Shown here: positions 60,611-64,000 of the stretch, piece by piece
How positions within the stretch are numbered: position 1 is the stretch's first letter
How the letters are laid out: the number at the start of each line of letters is the position of its first letter
Assembly: GCF_016862435.1 (NCBI RefSeq)
Contig: NZ_BOMY01000025.1
Coordinates: 124,001 to 188,000 of the forward strand
Direction: 5' to 3'
Source: Paractinoplanes tereljensis
GTDB taxonomy: Bacteria; Actinomycetota; Actinomycetes; Mycobacteriales; Micromonosporaceae
DNA length: 64,000 nt
Notes under the pieces: generated by a model
Told to the model about the DNA's origin: nothing
What the model saw: only the letters and a program-made list of their open reading frames with translations
Databases searched by the model: none
Translations under genes and position numbers: made by a program

Positions 60611-62388
60611 GCTTCCACCCGCTCGGCCTTCTCGTAGGCGGTGACCAGGTCGGCGTACCCCTGGTTGGTGGCCAGCAGACCGGCGTGCGTGCCGACCGCG
60701 ACCACCTTGCCCTGCTCCAGGTAGACCACCTCGTCGGCGAGGGCGATGGTGGCTCGCCGGTAGGCGACCACCAGGATCGACGCGCCGGCGTCGGACGAGC
60801 GCAGCGAGGCCAGGATGGCCGCCTCCACGCGTGGATCGACGGCGCTGGTGGCGTCGTCGAGGACCAGCAGCCGGGGGTGGCCGGCCAGGGCGCGGGCCAG
60901 GGTGATGCGCTGGCGCTGGCCACCGGAGAGCGAGGTGCCGCGCTCGCCGACCGCGGTGTCCAAGCCGTCCGGCAGCTTCTCGACGAAGCCGCCGGCCTCG
61001 GCCAGGCGCAGCGCCGACCAGGCGTCCTCGTCGGTCAGGCCGTCCCGGTCGAGGGTGACGTTGCCGCGCACGGTGTCGTCGAAGACGAACGGGATCTGCG
61101 GTACCAGGGCGGCCGTCCGGGCCAGCGCGGCCTCGGTCAGCTCGCGGGACTCGACGCCGTCGATCGTGATGGTGCCGTCGGCCGGGTCGACCAGCCGGAT
61201 CGCCAGCGACGCGATGGTGGATTTGCCGGATCCGGTCGGGCCGACCAGGGCTACCGTCTTGCCGGCCGGCACCTCGAAGGAGACGTCGTGCAGGACCAGG
61301 GGGCCGTCGTCGTAGCGGAAGTCGACGTGGGCGAACTTGAGAGATGCCGGATTTGTCGACGGCAATGTCTGAGTGCCGTAGTGCAAATCGCCTGTCGCGG
61401 ACAGAACGGCCTGCACCCGCTCCCAGCCGGCCACGCTGCGGGGCAACTCGGCGACGACCCAGCCGATCGCGCGCACCGGGAACGCCAGCACGGTGAACAG
61501 GAACGACACGGTGACCAGCTCGGCCACGCTGATCGCGCCGTTCTGCAGGCGCCAGGCGCCGAGCAGCAGCACGGCCAGGGTGCCGACGCTGGGCAGGCTG
61601 TCCATCACCGGGTCGAACAGGCCGCGCAGCCGGCCCACCGAGATCAGCGCGTCGCGCAACTCCGACACGATGACGCCGAACCGCTGCGACTCGTCCTCCT
61701 CGCGGCCCATCGTCTTGACCACGAGCGCGCCGTCGAAGCTCTCGTGCGCCACCGCGCTGACCTTGGCCCGCATCTGCTGGGCCTTGATCTGCCGGGGCGA
61801 CATGTACCGGGAGTAGATGACGTTCAGGCCGAACAGGGTGGGGAACAGCGCGACGCCGACCAGGGCCAGCACCCAGTCGGTGAGGAACAGCACGAGCACC
61901 GCGGCGAAGACCATGACGATCGTGCCGACCGCGAACGGCAGCGGGGCGATCGGCACGAACGCCGCCTCGACGTCCGAGTTCGCGTTGGACAGCAGGGTGC
62001 CGGTGGCGTGCTTCTGGTGCCAGGACGGCGGCAGCGAAAGGTAGCGGCGGGTCACCGCGCGGCGGTAGCGGGCCTGCAGCCGGAACTGCATGTAACCGGC
62101 GCCGAGGCGGCGGCCGTACACGCCGGCCACCCGCAGCGCGCTGATGCCGAGGAAGGCCGCGGCGACCAGCGCGAGCGATCCGGTGGTGGCACGATGGTCG
62201 GCGAAGGCGGGCACCACGACGCGCCCGATGACGGCGCCGACGACGTAAGAGTTCGCGATGATCAGCAACCCGAACAGCGTGCTGCCGACCACCCCGATGG
62301 TGAACAGCCGCGGCTCGGTCCGGATCGCCTGCCCGAGCACCCGCAGTCCCCGTCCCAGCACGTCGCGGCTGGCCCTGCTGTGGCTCAT
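60607..62388 (-). CDS. ABC exporter half-transporter, subunit A (degenerate NBD)
   Basis: This encodes 593 aa: six membrane helices then one NBD. Walker A is GPTGSGKST and the signature LSGGQRQR is canonical. The catalytic Glu of Walker B is Asp (LLVLDDATSAVD) and the H-loop His is Tyr (VVAYRRATI). These are the reciprocal losses expected for the degenerate site of a heterodimer with subunit B. First gene of the pair. Confidence 0.93.
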   Translation of the reverse strand: MSHSRASRDVLGRGLRVLGQAIRTEPRLFTIGVVGSTLFGLLIIANSYVVGAVIGRVVVPAFADHRATTGSLALVAAAFLGISALRVAGVYGRRLGAGYMQFRLQARYRRAVTRRYLSLPPSWHQKHATGTLLSNANSDVEAAFVPIAPLPFAVGTIVMVFAAVLVLFLTDWVLALVGVALFPTLFGLNVIYSRYMSPRQIKAQQMRAKVSAVAHESFDGALVVKTMGREEDESQRFGVIVSELRDALISVGRLRGLFDPVMDSLPSVGTLAVLLLGAWRLQNGAISVAELVTVSFLFTVLAFPVRAIGWVVAELPRSVAGWERVQAVLSATGDLHYGTQTLPSTNPASLKFAHVDFRYDDGPLVLHDVSFEVPAGKTVALVGPTGSGKSTIASLAIRLVDPADGTITIDGVESRELTEAALARTAALVPQIPFVFDDTVRGNVTLDRDGLTDEDAWSALRLAEAGGFVEKLPDGLDTAVGERGTSLSGGQRQRITLARALAGHPRLLVLDDATSAVDPRVEAAILASLRSSDAGASILVVAYRRATIALADEVVYLEQGKVVAVGTHAGLLATNQGYADLVTAYEKAERVEA

Positions 62389-62400
62389 TTCCTACCTGAC

Positions 62401-62434
62401 TGGTAAGGGTTAGCCGGGGTTGCCGGCCTTACCA
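62401..62434. promoter_or_regulatory. Dyad upstream of the ABC exporter operon
   Basis: TGGTAAGG (62401-62408) is perfectly inverted at 62427-62434 (CCTTACCA), with an 18-bp GC-rich centre. It lies 13-46 bp upstream of the exporter ATG (minus strand), where an operator for a TetR- or MarR-type repressor would sit. No such regulator is adjacent. Confidence 0.5.
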
Positions 62435-62461
62435 ACCCATCCTGCCGAACGGGCGCGATCG

Positions 62462-62489
62462 TTTACACATGTGACGATGTGTCTACGAT
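62462..62489 (+). promoter_or_regulatory. Candidate leaderless promoter of the TIGR03085-like gene
   Basis: TTTACA (62462-62467), a 16-bp spacer and TACGAT (62484-62489) lie 7 nt before GTG 62497. This suits a leaderless transcript and favours that GTG over the one at 62479. Confidence 0.5.
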
Positions 62490-62496
62490 CACGTTC

Positions 62497-63117
62497 GTGA
62501 CTGCCTTTGCTAAGAGCGAGCGTCATCAACTCGCCGACCTGTTGCTGCGGCTCGGCCCGGACGAGCCGACGCTGTGTGCCGGCTGGACCACCCGCGACCT
62601 GGCCGCCCACCTGGTGGTGCGGGAACGCCGGCCCGACTCCGCGATCGGCATGCTGGTGCCGCCGTTGCGGGCCCGCGGCGAGAACATCCGGCTGGCCAAG
62701 GCGGCCGAGCCGTTCGAGCGGATCGTGGAGCAGGTGCGCAACCCGCCGTGGTGGAGCCCGGTCAGCAATCCGCTGACCGACGAGCTCGCCAACGGTGGTG
62801 AGTTCTTCGTCCACCACGAGGACGTGCGGCGCGGCACCGACGGCTGGGAGCCGCGCGTCCTGGGGGCGGAGCAGGCGGCGGTGCTGTGGCGGAACGCGCG
62901 GTTCGCCGGGCGGATGGCCCTGCGCCGGGCCAAGATCCCGGCTCGGGTGGTCGAGTCGAGCGGGCTGGGCGAGTTCACCGTGGGCGACAACCCGCAGGTG
63001 ACCCTGCGTGGGTCGGCGGGCGAGCTGGCGCTGTTCCTGTTCGGCCGGCAGCGGGCCGCCCGGGTGCAGATCGACGGGCCGGCCGAGCGGATCCGGCAGG
63101 CTCGGCTCGGGCTCTGA
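62497..63117 (+). CDS. DinB/maleylpyruvate-isomerase-fold protein (TIGR03085-like)
   Basis: This encodes about 206 aa from GTG 62497. ERHQLADLLLRLGPDEPTLC, then GWTTRDLAAHLVVRERRPD, and EFFVHHEDVRR are characteristic of the actinobacterial metal-binding four-helix family that includes mycothiol-dependent enzymes. The His residues in AAHLV and FVHHEDVRR could bind a metal. Substrate unknown. Its stop lies within the permease operator. Confidence 0.82.
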   Translation: MTAFAKSERHQLADLLLRLGPDEPTLCAGWTTRDLAAHLVVRERRPDSAIGMLVPPLRARGENIRLAKAAEPFERIVEQVRNPPWWSPVSNPLTDELANGGEFFVHHEDVRRGTDGWEPRVLGAEQAAVLWRNARFAGRMALRRAKIPARVVESSGLGEFTVGDNPQVTLRGSAGELALFLFGRQRAARVQIDGPAERIRQARLGL

Positions 63118-63164
63118 TTGGCCCAACTGGACCCGACGGTATTGGCCCAAACGGTGAGCCAATT
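63117..63164. promoter_or_regulatory. Second YczR-like operator, upstream of the APC permease
   Basis: ATTGGCCCAA occurs twice (63117-63126 and 63141-63150), 24 bp apart. The second copy forms ATTGGC-N11-GCCAAT with 63158-63163. GAGCCAATT (63156-63164) is identical to the right half of the yczE/yczR site at 57365-57373. A shared regulator is likely. Confidence 0.55.
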
Positions 63165-63182
63165 ACGCCGTACGTTTCGGGT

Positions 63183-64000
63183 ATGAAGCTTTCTGTGGCG
63201 CAGGGGACCGCGCTCAGCGTCGGGGCCGTACTCGGCACCGGCGTGATCTCCATGCCCGCCCTCGCGGCCGGCGTGGCCGGACCGGCCTCGCTTGTCGCCT
63301 GGCTCGCCCTGATCCTGCTGTCGGCCCCGCTGGCCTGGACGTTCGCGGCGCTCGGCGCCCGGCATCCGGATGGCGGCGGGGTGTCCACCTATGTGCGGCT
63401 GGCGTTCGGCCGGCACGCGGCCGCGGCGGTCGGCTGGTGTTTCTACTTCGCGGTGCCGTTCGGCGCGCCGGCCGCGGCCGCGTTCGCCGGTGGTTACGTG
63501 GCCGACGTGGTCGGCGGCGGGCGCACCACGGTGCTTGTCACGTTCCTGGCGACGGTCGGGACGGTCTTCGCCTTGAACTGGTTCGGGCTGCGGATCTCCG
63601 GCCGGGTGCAGCTGGTGCTGACCGGGGTGCTGGCCGTCCTGCTGCTGATCACCGTGGTGACCGCGCTGCCGCACGCCGACCTCGGCAACCTGACCCCGTT
63701 CGCGCCGCACGGCTGGGCCGGCATCGGGGCGGCGGCGGCCGTACTCGTCTGGGGATTCGCCGGGTGGGAGGCGGTCTCGTCGCTGTCGCCGGACTACCGG
63801 AATCCGAGGCGGGACGTGCCGCGGGCGACCGTGGCGGCGGTGGTCGTGGTGGGCGGGCTCTATCTCGCGGTCGCGGTGACCAGCGTGCTGGTGCTCGGCC
63901 CGGCGCTGGGGGAGAGTTCGGCGCCCCTGGCCGACCTGCTGGCCGTCGGGGTCGGCGGGCCGGTGCGGATCGGCACCGCGGTGGTGGCGGTACTGCTGAC
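63183..64000 (+). CDS. APC-family amino acid permease (N-terminal part), YjeH-like
   Basis: At least 272 codons are present; the gene runs off the window. LSVAQGTALSVGAVLGTGVISMPALAAG is the APC helix 1 substrate-binding loop, split here as LSVAQGTALSVGAV and LGTGVISMPALAAG, and it resembles YjeH-type amino acid exporters. About eight hydrophobic segments are visible. WGFAGWEAVSSLSPDYRNPRRDVPRA is another family hallmark (WGFAGWEAVSSL). ATG 63183. An operator-like dyad lies just upstream. Confidence 0.88.
   Translation, partial: MKLSVAQGTALSVGAVLGTGVISMPALAAGVAGPASLVAWLALILLSAPLAWTFAALGARHPDGGGVSTYVRLAFGRHAAAAVGWCFYFAVPFGAPAAAAFAGGYVADVVGGGRTTVLVTFLATVGTVFALNWFGLRISGRVQLVLTGVLAVLLLITVVTALPHADLGNLTPFAPHGWAGIGAAAAVLVWGFAGWEAVSSLSPDYRNPRRDVPRATVAAVVVVGGLYLAVAVTSVLVLGPALGESSAPLADLLAVGVGGPVRIGTAVVAVLL

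Overview
The window is chromosomal DNA from a high-GC actinobacterium, most likely Micromonosporaceae (Actinoplanes or a close relative). The evidence is the very high GC, frequent GTG/TTG starts, ATGA/GTGA stop-start overlaps, and typical actinobacterial gene sets: MurT/GatD, Wag31-type DivIVA, SepF, PriA, and a c-di-AMP riboswitch ahead of a NlpC/P60 hydrolase. I see no rRNA, tRNA, CRISPR array, prophage or transposase.

Layout: (i) 1-5 kb, the tail of an unidentified gene, then a reverse operon MoxR ATPase - DUF58 - TgpA-like transglutaminase. (ii) 5-12.6 kb, a secreted M36 metalloprotease, a 100-nt hairpin, a leader-peptide/terminator region ahead of leuS, leuS itself, and a reverse NlpC/P60 hydrolase with its riboswitch. 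(iii) 12.6-15.4 kb, murT-gatD (D-glutamate amidation of lipid II) and a TVP38-type membrane protein. (iv) 15.4-17.3 kb, a small accessory pocket with an AbiEi/DUF559-type protein followed by six regularly built 52-bp palindromic repeats. (v) 17.3-36 kb, the dcw (division and cell wall) cluster: mraZ-rsmH-ftsL-ftsI-murE-murF-mraY-ftsW-murG-murC-ftsQ-ftsZ-yggS-sepF-yggT-divIVA. murD is absent from its usual place between mraY and ftsW. (vi) 36-48.7 kb, housekeeping and unknown genes: DUF167, a CPA antiporter, a DksA/TraR zinc-finger protein, lspA, rluD-like, a ParA-like ATPase, dnaE and a LON-domain protein. (vii) 48.7-56.2 kb, the histidine operon hisD-hisC-hisB-(small membrane ORF)-hisH-(membrane ORF)-priA. 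A convergent LysR gene and an EamA exporter then separate priA from hisF. (viii) 56.2-64 kb, a YczE/YczR (MocR) pair, a heterodimeric ABC exporter, a DinB/TIGR03085-like protein, and the start of an APC permease whose upstream region carries the same dyad motif found between yczE and yczR.

Functionally, most of the window builds and remodels the cell envelope: precursor synthesis (murE/F/C, mraY, murG, murT/gatD), divisome (ftsL, ftsI, ftsW, ftsQ, ftsZ, sepF), polar growth (divIVA) and wall hydrolysis (NlpC/P60). The less ordinary signals are the 52-bp palindrome array beside the DUF559 protein, two tiny ORFs chained by ATGA overlaps into sepF, the leucine-rich leader peptide before leuS, tandem GTGG boxes before mraZ, the shared YczR-like operators, and the broken his operon.
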